From assembly GCF_016586165.1 (NCBI RefSeq), contig NZ_BCPR01000043.1, forward strand, positions 1 through 37,894: a DNA stretch of 37,894 nucleotides. Reading direction: 5' to 3'. A program made the position numbers and the translations under genes. Positions 9,150 through 22,113 of the stretch are shown piece by piece. The DNA comes from Dyella sp. EPa41 (lineage in GTDB: Bacteria; Pseudomonadota; Gammaproteobacteria; Xanthomonadales; Rhodanobacteraceae). A model generated the notes under the pieces. It worked only from the letters and a program-made list of their open reading frames with translations, was not told the origin of the DNA and did no database searches. Numbering within the stretch: position 1 is the first letter of the stretch; the number at the start of each line of letters is the position of its first letter.

Positions 9150-9192
9150 TTTCACGCGCCGGTGACCGTGGACCCCACCTTATAATTCGCCA
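9150..9192 (+). promoter_or_regulatory. Probable promoter of the cation transporter gene
   Basis: A perfect TATAAT lies at 9181-9186, with no convincing -35 at standard spacing. Transcription would start close to 9193, so the in-frame ATG at 9192 is unlikely to be used. This supports the downstream start at 9270. Confidence 0.4.
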
Positions 9193-9269
9193 TGAAGCCG
9201 CCGGCGCACGCGCCGATGTCTGGCGGTGCACCGGGCGTATCCGTTGACTCCTCAAGGGCTGGCTCTCGT

Positions 9270-10172
9270 ATGGACACCACTCGCGAACAACGCCAGCTGC
9301 GCCTGTCGATCCTTGTCACATTCGTGGTCGGCGTCGCCTGCGTGGCCGTCGGCCTGCTGATGCGTTCGCAGGCGATCGCGTTCGATGGCTTCTACTCGCT
9401 GGTCGACGTGGTGCTCACCGGCGGCTCCCTGCTGGTGTCACGGCTGGTATCCAGCGAAGGCAGCCGACGCTTCCAGTTCGGCTACTGGCACCTCGAGCCC
9501 TTGATGGTGGTGTTCAACGCCAGCGTGCTCACCGCCATCTGCAGCTATGCCGCCTTCACCGCCCTGCACGACCTGCTTACCGGTGGCCACGAGATCGCCT
9601 TCGGCCTCGGCGCCGCCTGGGCGGCGGTGATGGGCGTGGTCAGCATGGGCATGGCTTACCAGATGCATCGCCAGTCGAAGCTGCTGGGCTCGGTGCTGGT
9701 GCAACTCGACGCGCGCGGATGGCTGATCGGCGGCTGCATCAGCGTCGCCGTGCTGATCGGCTTTGCGTTGGCGGCCGTCATCAAGGGTGGCACGCTCGAC
9801 CATTGGACGCGCTACATCGACTCCGCGATCCTGCTGCTGCTCGTCGTCGTGCTGCTGCCGCTGCCGTTGGGTAGCCTGTGGCAGGCCTTGCTCGAAGTGC
9901 TGCAGCTGGCCCCCGATGCGCTGGACCAGCGCGTGCGCAGCGTGATGCAGGCGATGGTGCACGAGCGCGGCTACCTCGACTTCACCAGCTACGTGGCGAA
10001 GATGGGCCGCATGCGGTTCATCGACATCCACATCCTGGTCGATCCATCGCGTCCCTTGGGCACGATGGCATCCATCGACGAAGTGCGCAGCGAAATCGCC
10101 CACCGCCTCGGCAGCGACATCCGGGTGGAATGGCTCACCATCGTGTTCACCGGGAAGCGGGAGTGGATGTAA
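9270..10172 (+). CDS. Cation diffusion facilitator (CDF) family transporter
   Basis: The 300-aa protein has about six hydrophobic segments. DGFYSLVDV in the second segment gives the Asp-xxx-Ser-xx-Asp pattern of CDF metal sites, and a cytoplasmic C-terminal domain of mixed alpha/beta character runs from about residue 210 to the end. CDF proteins export divalent metals (Zn, Co, Fe, Mn) in exchange for protons. The metal cannot be told here, because the fifth-helix site is not the standard HxxxD (DSAILLLLVVVLL is seen). A longer frame opens at 9192, but its first 26 residues look like untranslated leader and the only -10 box abuts that ATG. Confidence 0.85.
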   Translation: MDTTREQRQLRLSILVTFVVGVACVAVGLLMRSQAIAFDGFYSLVDVVLTGGSLLVSRLVSSEGSRRFQFGYWHLEPLMVVFNASVLTAICSYAAFTALHDLLTGGHEIAFGLGAAWAAVMGVVSMGMAYQMHRQSKLLGSVLVQLDARGWLIGGCISVAVLIGFALAAVIKGGTLDHWTRYIDSAILLLLVVVLLPLPLGSLWQALLEVLQLAPDALDQRVRSVMQAMVHERGYLDFTSYVAKMGRMRFIDIHILVDPSRPLGTMASIDEVRSEIAHRLGSDIRVEWLTIVFTGKREWM

Positions 10173-10189
10173 CGGGTATCGCCGTCCTT

Positions 10190-11070
10190 TTCCTATAGGA
10201 GCGCACCCGGTGCGCGACCGTGGGGGTGCGTCGTTACCACTCCGTAGGCTGTTCGGTGTCTCCGTTGTAGGAGCCCACCCAGTGGGCGACCGCAGGGCCA
10301 CGTCGTTACCGCGCTGTAGGCTTTTCGCGCACTGGGTGCGCTCCTACAGCGATAGTGACGCTCGGCGCACCCGGTGCCGCTCCTACAGGGAGAGAAAATG
10401 TCCCCGTTGTGTAGGAGCCCACCCTGTGGGCGACCGCAGGGCCACGTTGTTACCACTCCGTAGGCTTGTCGCGCACTGGGTGCGCTCCTACAGCGATAGC
10501 GATGCTCGGCGTACCCGGTGCGCCGTTCCCGCAGGGAGAGAAAATGTCCCCGTTGTAGGAGCCCACCCTGTGGGCGACCGCAGGGCCGCGCCGTTACCAC
10601 TCCGTAGGCTTGTCGCGCACTGGGTGCGCTCCTACAGCGATAGCGATGCTCGGCGTGCCTAGTGCCGCTCCTACAGGGAGAGAAAATGTCCCCGTTGTAG
10701 GAGCCCACCCTGTGGGCGACCGCAGGGCCACGTTGTTACCACTCCGTAGGCTTGTCGCGCACTGGGTGCGCTCCTACAGCGATAGCGATGCTCGGCGTGC
10801 CTAGTGCCGCTCCTACAGGGAGAGAAAATGTCCCCGTTGTAGGAGCCCACCCTGTGGGCGACCGCAGGGCCTCGTCGTTACCACTCCGTAGGCTTGTCGC
10901 GCACTGGGTGCGCTCCTACAGCGATAGCGATGCTCGGCGTACCCGGTGCCGTCCTGCAGGGAGAGAAAATGTCCCCGTTGTAGGAGCCCACCCAGTGGGC
11001 GACCGCAGAACCTCATCATTACCTCGCTGCAGGCTCGTCGCGCACAGGGTGCGCTCCCACAGGGTGAGGG
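10190..11070 (+). repeat. Tandem REP-like palindromic repeats, about six units of 141-145 bp
   Basis: The unit begins GTAGGAGCCCACCCTGTGGG and recurs near 10266, 10411, 10555, 10697, 10839 and 10980, with a diverged partial unit at 10193 and a broken last one. Each unit holds three palindromes: one on GGAGCCCAC/GTGGGC, one on GCGCACTGGGTGCGC and one on GCACCCGGTGCCG. Each is flanked by TAGGAGC or GCTCCTA, the GTAG-type head of REP sequences. The open frames through the region are by-products of the repeat. Such clusters are usually mobilised by a RAYT transposase encoded elsewhere. They lie between a plus-strand and a minus-strand gene end, where they may also stop transcription. Confidence 0.9.
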
Positions 11071-11077
11071 CGCGAGC

Positions 11078-11926
11078 TCATGCCCGCTTCTGCAACCAAT
11101 CCCCCAGCTGCTTCAACACCTGGCTTCTCGCCGGCTCCGCTTCATTGAACAGCTCGTGGTACAGCGCGTCGAAGTAGCGCGTGGTGAGGTGGTTGCCGGC
11201 CCAGGCGGCGGCGGAGAAGTCGCGGCTGCCGGAGGGGTCGACCAGTTTGTCCGAACCAGCCACCAGCAGCAGGGTGGGCACGGCCAGCCGCGTGGCGTCG
11301 CCGATGCAGGTGTCGCCGGTGCGGAAGATGAAATCGGCCAGCCGCGGCGTGATCCAGCCGTGGCGCAGCGGGTCGCCGCGATAGGCCGGTTCGATCTGCG
11401 GGTCATGGGAAAGCTTGTCGAACGGCAACCCGTTCGGCAGCGGCAGGTTGGGGGCGACGCGCGCCAGCACGCCGGCCAGGCGTTGCATGAACGTCGACTC
11501 CCAGGTCCTCAATGCGGGCGAGGACAGCACCAGGGCCGGCGGGCGGACGCGGCGGTCCAGCACGGCGCGCGCGGCGACCAGGCCACCCATGCTGTGGCCG
11601 AGCAGCAGCGGCGGGCGGGGCAGGGCGGCGGCGTAGCCGTTGTAGACGGTGGCCAGGTCTTCCAGCAGGTCGTCGGCGTGGCTCAAGGCGCCCCGCGTGC
11701 CCGGCGTGTGGCCGTGGCCGCGCTGGTCGTAACTGCGCACCGAGTAGCCGCGGGTGTGGAACCACTGGGCCAGCCGCTCGTAGCGGCCGCTGTGCTCGCC
11801 CAGCCCGTGCACGATCAGCACCGCATCATGCGCGCGCGCGTGCGGCCAGTCCCGCAGGAACAGCGCCTGGCCGTCGGGCATGGTGAGGAGCTGCCCGTCA
11901 TTGCGGTGGTCGCCCGGGTGGTTCAC
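11078..11926 (-). CDS. Alpha/beta hydrolase, monoacylglycerol lipase or lysophospholipase type
   Basis: The 282-aa product carries VLIVHGLGEHSGRYERLA near residue 35 (oxyanion-hole HGxGEHSGRY of the Hydrolase_4 group), YDQRGHGHTPGTRG, the nucleophile elbow LLGHSMGGL (catalytic Ser) and a late VAGSDKLVDPSGS plus YHELFNE that supply the Asp and His. It should cleave acyl esters of small lipids in the cytoplasm. I place the start at GTG 11926; the ATG at 11881 would cut the N-terminal strand short (MPDGQALF). The frame stays open upstream into the receptor gene, but that part is antisense or terminator sequence and not coding. Confidence 0.88.
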   Translation of the reverse strand: MNHPGDHRNDGQLLTMPDGQALFLRDWPHARAHDAVLIVHGLGEHSGRYERLAQWFHTRGYSVRSYDQRGHGHTPGTRGALSHADDLLEDLATVYNGYAAALPRPPLLLGHSMGGLVAARAVLDRRVRPPALVLSSPALRTWESTFMQRLAGVLARVAPNLPLPNGLPFDKLSHDPQIEPAYRGDPLRHGWITPRLADFIFRTGDTCIGDATRLAVPTLLLVAGSDKLVDPSGSRDFSAAAWAGNHLTTRYFDALYHELFNEAEPARSQVLKQLGDWLQKRA

Positions 11927-11993
11927 GCAGTGGCCCCTTCTGGAAAGACCCGGATTCTGCAACAAGCCGGTACGCCATGGCGCATGGGGCGCC

Positions 11994-12027
11994 AAAAAAA
12001 GAAGGGAGCGGCCAGGCCGCTCCCTTC
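11994..12027 (-). terminator. Intrinsic terminator of the TonB-dependent receptor gene
   Basis: A perfect 13-bp inverted repeat, GAAGGGAGCGGCC-A-GGCCGCTCCCTTC (12001-12027), is followed on the minus strand by seven T residues (A-tract 11994-12000 on the plus strand). It lies 25 bases past the stop codon of the receptor gene. Confidence 0.92.
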
Positions 12028-12051
12028 CAGGACCATCGTCGTGCGCGACCC

Positions 12052-14315
12052 TTAGAAGTCGGCGCGGAACTCCACGCCGAGAATGCGCGGGTCGTTGACG
12101 AAGGCGGTGCGGTTGTTGAAGTCGATCGCACCGGTGATGTACTGCTTGTTGGTGATGTTGCGGCCGTACAGGGCGATTTCGCGCTTGCCGAAATCCCAGT
12201 TGTAGCCCACGCGCACGCCACCCTCGAGCATCGGCTTGCCGCGGAACTCCTCGGACTGGTACAGGAAGAAGTTCACCTCGCTGCGGTAGCTCCAGTCGGT
12301 GTAGAAGAAGAACTCGCCGCTCTCGCCGTACGGGATGCCGTAGCGCGCCGTGAGATTGCCGATCCACTTCGGCGCGTTCGGCAGCGGGTTGCCGTCCACC
12401 AGCGCGTTGCCCTGCGCATTGAGCGGGTCGAGCACCGTGCAGCCCGAGCCGCACACGGCCACGGCCAGGTTCGGGTCCTTCAGCTCGGTGTGGTTGTAGC
12501 TGCCGCCGGCGGTGAGGATGAAGTTCGGCGTGAGGTACGCTTCCAGGTCGAACTCGGCGCCGTAGCCTTCGGTCTTCTTCGCGTTGATCAGGCGCGTGAC
12601 GTTGATGTCGCCGCCCACCGCGGTGAGCTGCTCGTTGTGCATGATGTAGTTGTAGACGTCCGCGTTGAAGCGCAGGCGGTTGTCCATGCCGGTGGTCTTC
12701 ACGCCCAGCTCGTACGAGGTGATCGTCTCGGGCTTGGCCTGCGAGATGAAGTCGGCGAACAGCACGCGGCCCTGCACGCTCGGTGCACGGAAGCCGTTGG
12801 CGATGCGGCCGTACACGTTCACGTTCGGATTGAGCGTCCACGTACCGGTCAGGTCGCCGCTCCAGCGCGCGTCATGCGGGTTGGCGCTCAGCGACAGCGG
12901 GCCGCCGCCGATCGGCGAGAGGATGCGGTCCACGTGGAAGTCGCGCGAGTCGTGCGAGTAGCGCGCACCGGCGCGCACGTCGAAGCTGTCGGTGAGGCGA
13001 TAGTCCACCGAACCGAAGCCCGCCCAGGCGCGCGTGGTCTGGCTCTGCACCGCATAGCCGTCCATCGCATGGTTGTTGAGCGTCGCGTAGTCGTAGTTGG
13101 CGATCGCGATGTCTTCGTAGAAGTAGTACGTGCCCACCTGCCAGTTCAGCTGGTCCTGCGGATTGCTGGCGAGGCGGAATTCCTGCGTGATCTGGTTGTC
13201 ATGCGGCAGCGCATCGGCCGTTTCCGACGGGAACGGCGTGACGTATTTGTCCTGGCCCGGGTTGTGCGGGATGGCGATACCGCCGTCCACGTCGCCCAGG
13301 CTGTACGTGTCGGCCTTCTCGAAACCGGTGATCGAGGTGAAGGTGTAGTCGCCCAGGTTCCAGGTGAGGTGCGCATTGCTGCCCCACGAGAACAGGTGCT
13401 GGCGGTTGCGGCCGTCCTGGTACACGGTGTCGCGCTGGAAGCCCGGCGCGAAGCTGTCGCTGCCCAGCGGGATCGCGTTCGCGCGGTTCACCATCGCGCT
13501 GCCGTCCAGCCAGCGTGCGTGCGCGTTGAGCAGCGCGTTGAAACCATCGTTGTCGTACATCGCCTGCAGGCGGATGGCACGGTCGTTATAGCCGCCCAGC
13601 GCATCCTTCTCGCCGGTGTAGGCGTTGTCGATCCAGCCGTCGCGATGCTGCGCCAGCGCCGACACGCGGCCCGACCAATGCCCGCCGAGCGAGCCGCCCA
13701 GCGCGGCCTCGGCGTTCGCCGTGCCCTTGGTGCCATACGACACGCGCGCATAGCCGCTGGTGTCCTGGCTCGGCTTCACCGAATCGAACTTGATCACGCC
13801 GGCCGGCGAGTTGCGGCCGACCCCTGTGTGCCTTGCGGGCCGCGCAGCACTTCCACCTGCTGCAGGTCAAACAGTGGAAAGCCCTTGAGGATCGGGTTTT
13901 CCTGCACGATGTCGTCGTACACCATCGACACCGGCTGCGATGCATTGAGGTCGAAGTCGCTGTTGCCGAGGCCGCGGATGTAGAAGCGCGGAAATTCACG
14001 GCCATACGAAGTTTCGGCGTACACGCTCGGCGCGCGGCCGGCGAGCTGCAGCACGGTGTCGCCGGACTGGCCGTAGTTGTTCAGCTGCTCGGGCGTGAGC
14101 ACGCTCATCGACACCGGCACCTTCTGCAGGTTTTCGACGCGCTTTTCGGCCGTCACGTTCACGGTGGCCAGCTCGACAGGCTTGCTGTTCTTGGCGGGCG
14201 CGTTCTGTTGCGCCGTCGCGTCCTGTGCGTGGGCGGAGGAGGCAGCACCCATGGCAAGAGCACTGGCAATGGAAAGGGCAAGCACGGCGAAGCGCGTCGG
14301 GCTGGCGGCGGTCAT
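12052..14315 (-). pseudogene. TonB-dependent receptor interrupted by a frameshift
   Basis: The first frame (14315 to 13794) encodes a signal peptide ending near AHAQ, then VELATVNVTAEKR and a plug domain up to QVEVLRGPQGT. The second frame continues from NSPAGVIKFDSVKPS through a full beta-barrel to a C-terminal Phe (GVEFRADF). Together they give about 755 aa, normal for iron-siderophore or saccharide receptors of the FecA/CirA class. The break falls in the almost invariant PQGTLFGRNSPAG motif, around 13819-13828, where eight bases replace the expected six or nine. Either the gene is recently inactivated, or this is a sequencing error in a G-rich run, since everything else is intact. The ligand is unknown. 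Confidence 0.85.
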
Positions 14316-14516
14316 TGGAATTTCCCCGGATGATGGAAGGCAACGGCAAACAAGGGCGCCGCGATGAACGTACCAAGGCGTACGGCGGCGTCACGCTATT
14401 GTCATCGAAAGAAGGTGGTTAACGAAAGTAAAACTTTTCGCCGGAGCGTTGCCAAACAACCCCGGCGCCCCCATCTCGGGTTACTCTGGAGCCGCCTGCC
14501 GGCCACGCCTAAGCCC

Positions 14517-19049
<4,533 letters not shown>

Positions 19050-19072
19050 AAAGAAATCGCCCCAAGCTCGTC

Positions 19073-19092
19073 GCCCCTGCGCAGGCAGGGGC
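19073..19092 (+). repeat. Short palindromic hairpin downstream of lhr
   Basis: GCCCCTGC-GCAG-GCAGGGGC is a perfect 8-bp stem with a 4-base loop. No T-run follows. It looks like the common dispersed CGCAGGCAGGGG-type intergenic repeat and may weakly separate lhr from the convergent gene. Confidence 0.5.
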
Positions 19093-19155
19093 CCAGCGCC
19101 CTGGTCATCGGTTATCGCGAACCGCAAGTTTGGCCTTGAAAACAGGCCAAAAACC

Positions 19156-19527
19156 TCACTCGCTGTAATCCCCGATATAAACCAGCAACCCATCCCGCGC
19201 CCGAAACTCGCTGCGCCCGTTCAAGGTAATCGACTGCCCGGCCCGCACCCCGTTGGGCAGGTCCACCGCAAACGTCCCGTCAAAGAGAATGTGCGCCGTC
19301 GCCGTTCCATCCCGCTCCTCATAAGTCAGGATCAACTGCCGCCGCGCCGAAAACAGGTAGCTCGAACTCTCGGCCAGGTGCCGCAACTCGTCGGCACCCT
19401 GCGTGCGCACGCTCATCACGCCCGCCGTGTAGTTCTCGAACACCACTTCGCGATGCATCGTCGCCAGCATGCCGTCGACGTCCATGCGGTTATAGGCAGC
19501 CAGGTACCGCTCGATCAGCTCGCGCAT
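19156..19527 (-). CDS. NTF2-like / SnoaL-like domain protein
   Basis: The 123-aa product begins MRELIERYLAAYNRMDVDGML and contains FENYTAGV, ARRQLILTYEERDGTATAHI and GQSITLNGRSEFRARDGLLV. This is the helix-then-curved-sheet pattern of the nuclear transport factor 2 superfamily; the small SnoaL-like bacterial members bind or isomerise small hydrophobic molecules, or have no known role. The ATG at 19527 follows an AAGGATG Shine-Dalgarno and is preferred over the one 18 bases upstream. It is a single gene, convergent with lhr and divergent from the tRNA. The function cannot be stated more closely. Confidence 0.8.
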   Translation of the reverse strand: MRELIERYLAAYNRMDVDGMLATMHREVVFENYTAGVMSVRTQGADELRHLAESSSYLFSARRQLILTYEERDGTATAHILFDGTFAVDLPNGVRAGQSITLNGRSEFRARDGLLVYIGDYSE

Positions 19528-19696
19528 GACGCATCCTTTATCCACAAAGCGCCATCACCCGGCGCGTCGGCGGAAAGTCTACGTCACCCGCGCCGCCAAG
19601 CCGAAATCCACTCCGGCGGCCGCGCCCGCCAGGTCGACGCCCACCCCCGCTCCCGCTACCATGACCGCCCCACGCCGGCGCAACGCCGGCAGGCAT

Positions 19697-19772
<76 letters not shown>

Positions 19773-19821
19773 TATGCCACAAGGATTTAAGGCCAAATCG
19801 CCTGCAAGTCCCTTGCCTTGT

Positions 19822-19838
19822 GGTACAGTTTCGGTACA
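19822..19838 (+). promoter_or_regulatory. Paired GTACA direct repeat near attL (possible integrase arm site)
   Basis: GGTACA-GTTTC-GGTACA gives two direct repeats 11 bp apart, one helical turn, 50 bp inside attL and 22 bp before the integrase ATG. A matching arrangement, GGTACA-TTGGC-AGTACA, lies near attR (36892-36908). The role as integrase or excisionase binding site, or as integrase operator, is inferred. Confidence 0.4.
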
Positions 19839-19859
19839 TCGCTGGGATGCGGCAGCTTC

Positions 19860-20903
19860 ATGGCAACCCTCGTAAAGACCCCCTCTGGGACGTGGAAGGC
19901 AGTCATCCGTAAGCAGGGATGGCCCACGGCGGCGAAGACTTTCCGCACGAAGCGCGATGCCGAGGACTGGTCGCGCCGCGTCGAGGACGAGATGGTCCGC
20001 GGCGTCTTCATCGAGCGCGGCCCCTCGGAACGGACGAATTTTGGAGCGGCGCTCGATCGCTATCTCGCCGAAGTTACGCCAACCAAGAAGGAATCGACGC
20101 AGCGCGCCGAACGGCTCAAGGCGGTGCCTCTCCGCACCTTCTTCGGCAAGTACTCCCTCGCTGCGGTCAGTCCCGAACTCGTGGCCAAGTACCGTGACCA
20201 CCGCATTGCGGCGGGAAAGAAGCCCAACACGGTCAGGCTCGAACTGGCGCTGGCCAGCCACCTCTTCAACACGGTGATCCGCGAGTGGAGGATCGGCCTC
20301 GTCCAGAATCCCGTGGCCAGCGTCAGGAAGCCAAGTGCGGGAGAAGGGCGTGACCGCAGACTCTCCAGCAGCGAAGAGAAGCGGCTGCGCTCCGCCGTGT
20401 CGGCGTACTCCAACCCGATGCTCCGATGGATCTTCGAGCTAGCCATCGAGACAGGCATGCGATCGTCCGAGATCACCGGCCTGACCATGCGCCAGATCGA
20501 CATCACGCGCCGCATTGTCCGCCTCAGCAAAACCAAGAACGACAACGCGCGCACCGTTCCGCTCACCCAGAAAGCCAAGGACGTCCTCGCAGCGGCACTG
20601 GCGAATCCGGTGAGACCGGATGACTGCGATCTCGTATTTTTTGGTGAGCCGGGAAGAGACGGCAGACGGAGACCGTACAACTTCAACAAGGCATGGCTGG
20701 GCATAAAGGTTCAGCTGGGCCTCGGTGACCTGAGATTCCACGATCTACGCCACGAAGCAGTGAGCCGACTCGTGGAAGGGGGCCTCAGCGACCAGGAGGT
20801 GGCCGCCATCAGCGGGCACAAGTCGATGCAGATGCTCAGGCGCTATACGCACCTGAGGGCCGAAGACCTCGTGAGCCGCCTTGATGATCTGCGCAAGAGG
20901 TAG
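19860..20903 (+). CDS. int: Tyrosine-family site-specific integrase of the island
   Basis: The 347-aa protein (start at MATLVKTPSG; the frame opens 14 codons earlier without support) has an AP2-like arm-binding start (GTWKAVIRKQGWPTAAKTFRTK) and a core SAM-like domain. The catalytic residues are R201 (ETGMRSSEITGL), H294 and R297 (FHDLRHEAVSRL), H320 (ISGHKSM) and Tyr329 (RRYTHL). The set is complete, so it should be active. It lies 87 bases after the tRNA in the same direction, as in P4-like and related islands that integrate at tRNA 3' ends. It should recombine the 46-bp site. Confidence 0.95.
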   Translation: MATLVKTPSGTWKAVIRKQGWPTAAKTFRTKRDAEDWSRRVEDEMVRGVFIERGPSERTNFGAALDRYLAEVTPTKKESTQRAERLKAVPLRTFFGKYSLAAVSPELVAKYRDHRIAAGKKPNTVRLELALASHLFNTVIREWRIGLVQNPVASVRKPSAGEGRDRRLSSSEEKRLRSAVSAYSNPMLRWIFELAIETGMRSSEITGLTMRQIDITRRIVRLSKTKNDNARTVPLTQKAKDVLAAALANPVRPDDCDLVFFGEPGRDGRRRPYNFNKAWLGIKVQLGLGDLRFHDLRHEAVSRLVEGGLSDQEVAAISGHKSMQMLRRYTHLRAEDLVSRLDDLRKR

Positions 20904-21016
20904 CTCTCGCAGTCGTCCGCTTTGGCACCCTCCTCTGGAGCCCGGAACCCTGAGTCACATATCGCCGAACGCTCGACTCGCCCTGACAGATGCCGTGAAG
21001 CAATGAGGGATTCGCC

Positions 21017-21379
21017 GTGATCGATCGTGTCGTGACCCTGACCGTGTCATCTCGTGATGCATCACGAACACGCTTCATTTCCGCCGCCAAGGGCGAGAAG
21101 CAGGGTGACTACGTGGTCTTCGAGGAGGCAGCCGACCTGGCAAGGCTCCTCACGGAAAACCGCGTCCGGATACTTGAGTCGATGGCAGGCAGGGGAGCGC
21201 TTAGCATCGGCCAGATTGCCAGAATGGTCAGGCGCGGCACCCATGTCGTCCAGGACGACATCCAGGCGCTCGTCGACGCTGGGGTAATGGACCAGAACGA
21301 CAATGGCGTCGAGGTGGCCTGTGGCGCCATCCGCGTGGACTTCTTCATTCACTCCAAGTCGCCGGCCAATGTCGACTAG
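21017..21379 (+). CDS. HVO_A0114/TumA-like HTH protein, probable solitary antitoxin
   Basis: The 120-aa product starts at GTG behind a GAGGGAT Shine-Dalgarno. The N-terminus (SSRDASRTRFISAAKGEKQGDYVVFEEAADLARLL) and the wHTH part (RVRILESMAGRGALSIGQIARMVRRGTHVVQDDIQALVDAGVM) match the small DNA-binding proteins annotated as HVO_A0114-type. As I recall, these are often encoded next to a TumE-type (DUF6516) toxin. No such toxin is visible in the 113 bases between it and the integrase, nor downstream. It may act as a regulator of the island or as an immunity remnant. The family call is from memory of the motif. Confidence 0.65.
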   Translation: MIDRVVTLTVSSRDASRTRFISAAKGEKQGDYVVFEEAADLARLLTENRVRILESMAGRGALSIGQIARMVRRGTHVVQDDIQALVDAGVMDQNDNGVEVACGAIRVDFFIHSKSPANVD

Positions 21380-21455
21380 CGGACGGACAAGGACCGTGTC
21401 GTCGCGGCTATCTCAACCCCAGCGCACTTCCCTGCCTTTGGTATAGGAGACTCCA

Positions 21456-21695
21456 ATGGCCAAGTTCCCCGCCATCACTCTGGAAGAGCGCGCCCTCCGG
21501 CAGAGGCATGTCGACGGCGCACGCGCCAATGTAGGCCTCTCCGGCTTCAAGCCCGACGAGGCGACCGAAGAACGTGCTCGCCGTTACATCGAGGGCGAAA
21601 TCACCCTGCAGGAACTTGTCGATCCGCGACACGAAAGCGGCGGAAAGCCTGGAGTGGCGGCGCCATCCTTGAAACGAGAGGATGCGGGCCGCTGA
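21456..21695 (+). CDS. VbhA-like Fic antitoxin homologue without a Fic partner
   Basis: The 79-aa protein, behind a clear AGGAG site, reads RQRHVDGARANVGLSGFKPD and then ARRYIEGEITLQELV, the layout of the VbhA antitoxin family that blocks FIC-domain AMPylases. In VbhA the inhibitory helix carries (S/T)xxxE(G/N). The aligned residues here are N25-V-G-L-S29-G30, so both the Ser/Thr and the key Glu are missing. No gene with a Fic motif (HPFxxGNGR) is present in the window. The C-terminal 24 residues (HESGGKPGVAAPS and on) extend past the usual end. It may have lost its inhibitory function or recognise another partner. Confidence 0.65.
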   Translation: MAKFPAITLEERALRQRHVDGARANVGLSGFKPDEATEERARRYIEGEITLQELVDPRHESGGKPGVAAPSLKREDAGR

Positions 21696-21707
21696 GCAGC
21701 CTTTTTT
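21687..21707 (+). terminator. Probable intrinsic terminator at the end of the VbhA-like gene
   Basis: GGCCGC-TGA-GCAGCC pairs with one mismatch and is followed by six T residues (21702-21707). The stop codon TGA sits in the loop. The T-run also begins the first hairpin unit of the repeat array downstream. Confidence 0.5.
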
Positions 21708-22113
21708 GCGGAGTCTGCAAATTTCGCCGCAGGGATCGCTCGCCATCCACTCCTCGGCCGTAGCACAGACTGTGCTACGCACAGACATTTCCGTGGCACA
21801 GCGCGAATGGCTTCGTGACGCTATTTGGCGGGCAGATATACGCGAAACGTGGCACGCCCTTTATGTTCCACTATTGGCTCTGTGCGCCGCGCTGACGTAC
21901 TGGGGCGTGATTCGCAATTTTGAGCGGGCGCGCACCGAAGCGCGGGACTTTTTCGGAGTCCGAAAATTTCGCATTGGGCGAACCGAGGCGGGGACTTTTT
22001 TGCGAAGTCCGCAAATTTCGCGTGGGGTGAACCGAAGCGCGGGACTTCTTCGGAGCCCGAAAATTTCACGCGAGGCGAAGCGAAGCGCAGGACTTTTTCC
22101 GGAGTCCGGAAAA
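21705..22113 (+). repeat. Array of TTTTCGGA-G-TCCGAAAA hairpin units
   Basis: Five units share a palindrome with central G: 21705-21721 (TTTGCGGA/TCTGCAAA), 21950-21966 (TTTTCGGA/TCCGAAAA), 21999-22015 (TTTGCGAA/TCCGCAAA), 22047-22063 and 22095-22113 (TTTTCCGGA/TCCGGAAAA). The last four are tandem with 48-49 bp between centres, and each is embedded in GAAGCGCGGGACTTTTT...AAATTTCG. Arm changes are often matched in the partner arm, so the structure seems selected. The GGACT/AGTCC arms offer a competing stem. A 155-codon open frame across the array is low in plausible protein features and is not called. The role is unknown. Confidence 0.8.
21760..21778 (+). promoter_or_regulatory. Perfect 19-bp palindrome GTAGCACAG-A-CTGTGCTAC
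   Basis: A perfect inverted repeat with a single central base, followed by a related half CGCACAGAC. It lies between the VbhA-like gene and the hairpin array. The size fits an operator for a dimeric HTH protein. No T-run makes it a terminator. The function is unknown. Confidence 0.5.

Noticed and set aside
10190-11070. Regular repeats of 141-145 bp could suggest a CRISPR array
   Set aside because: There are no unique spacers: the whole unit repeats, with internal REP palindromes, and no cas genes are near.
12052-12841. Continuous minus-strand frame joining receptor DNA and the hydrolase gene (a fusion)
   Set aside because: The upstream part is the receptor gene in the wrong frame and the joint contains a strong terminator; the hydrolase starts at 11926.
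20904-21016. Possible TumE-type toxin upstream of the HVO_A0114-like gene
   Set aside because: The 113 bases are too short, and their frames do not resemble the C-terminal end of that family as I remember it.
21760-21800. Palindrome as part of a transfer origin (oriT)
   Set aside because: No relaxase gene or known nick motif is in the window, so an oriT call has no support beyond the inverted repeat.
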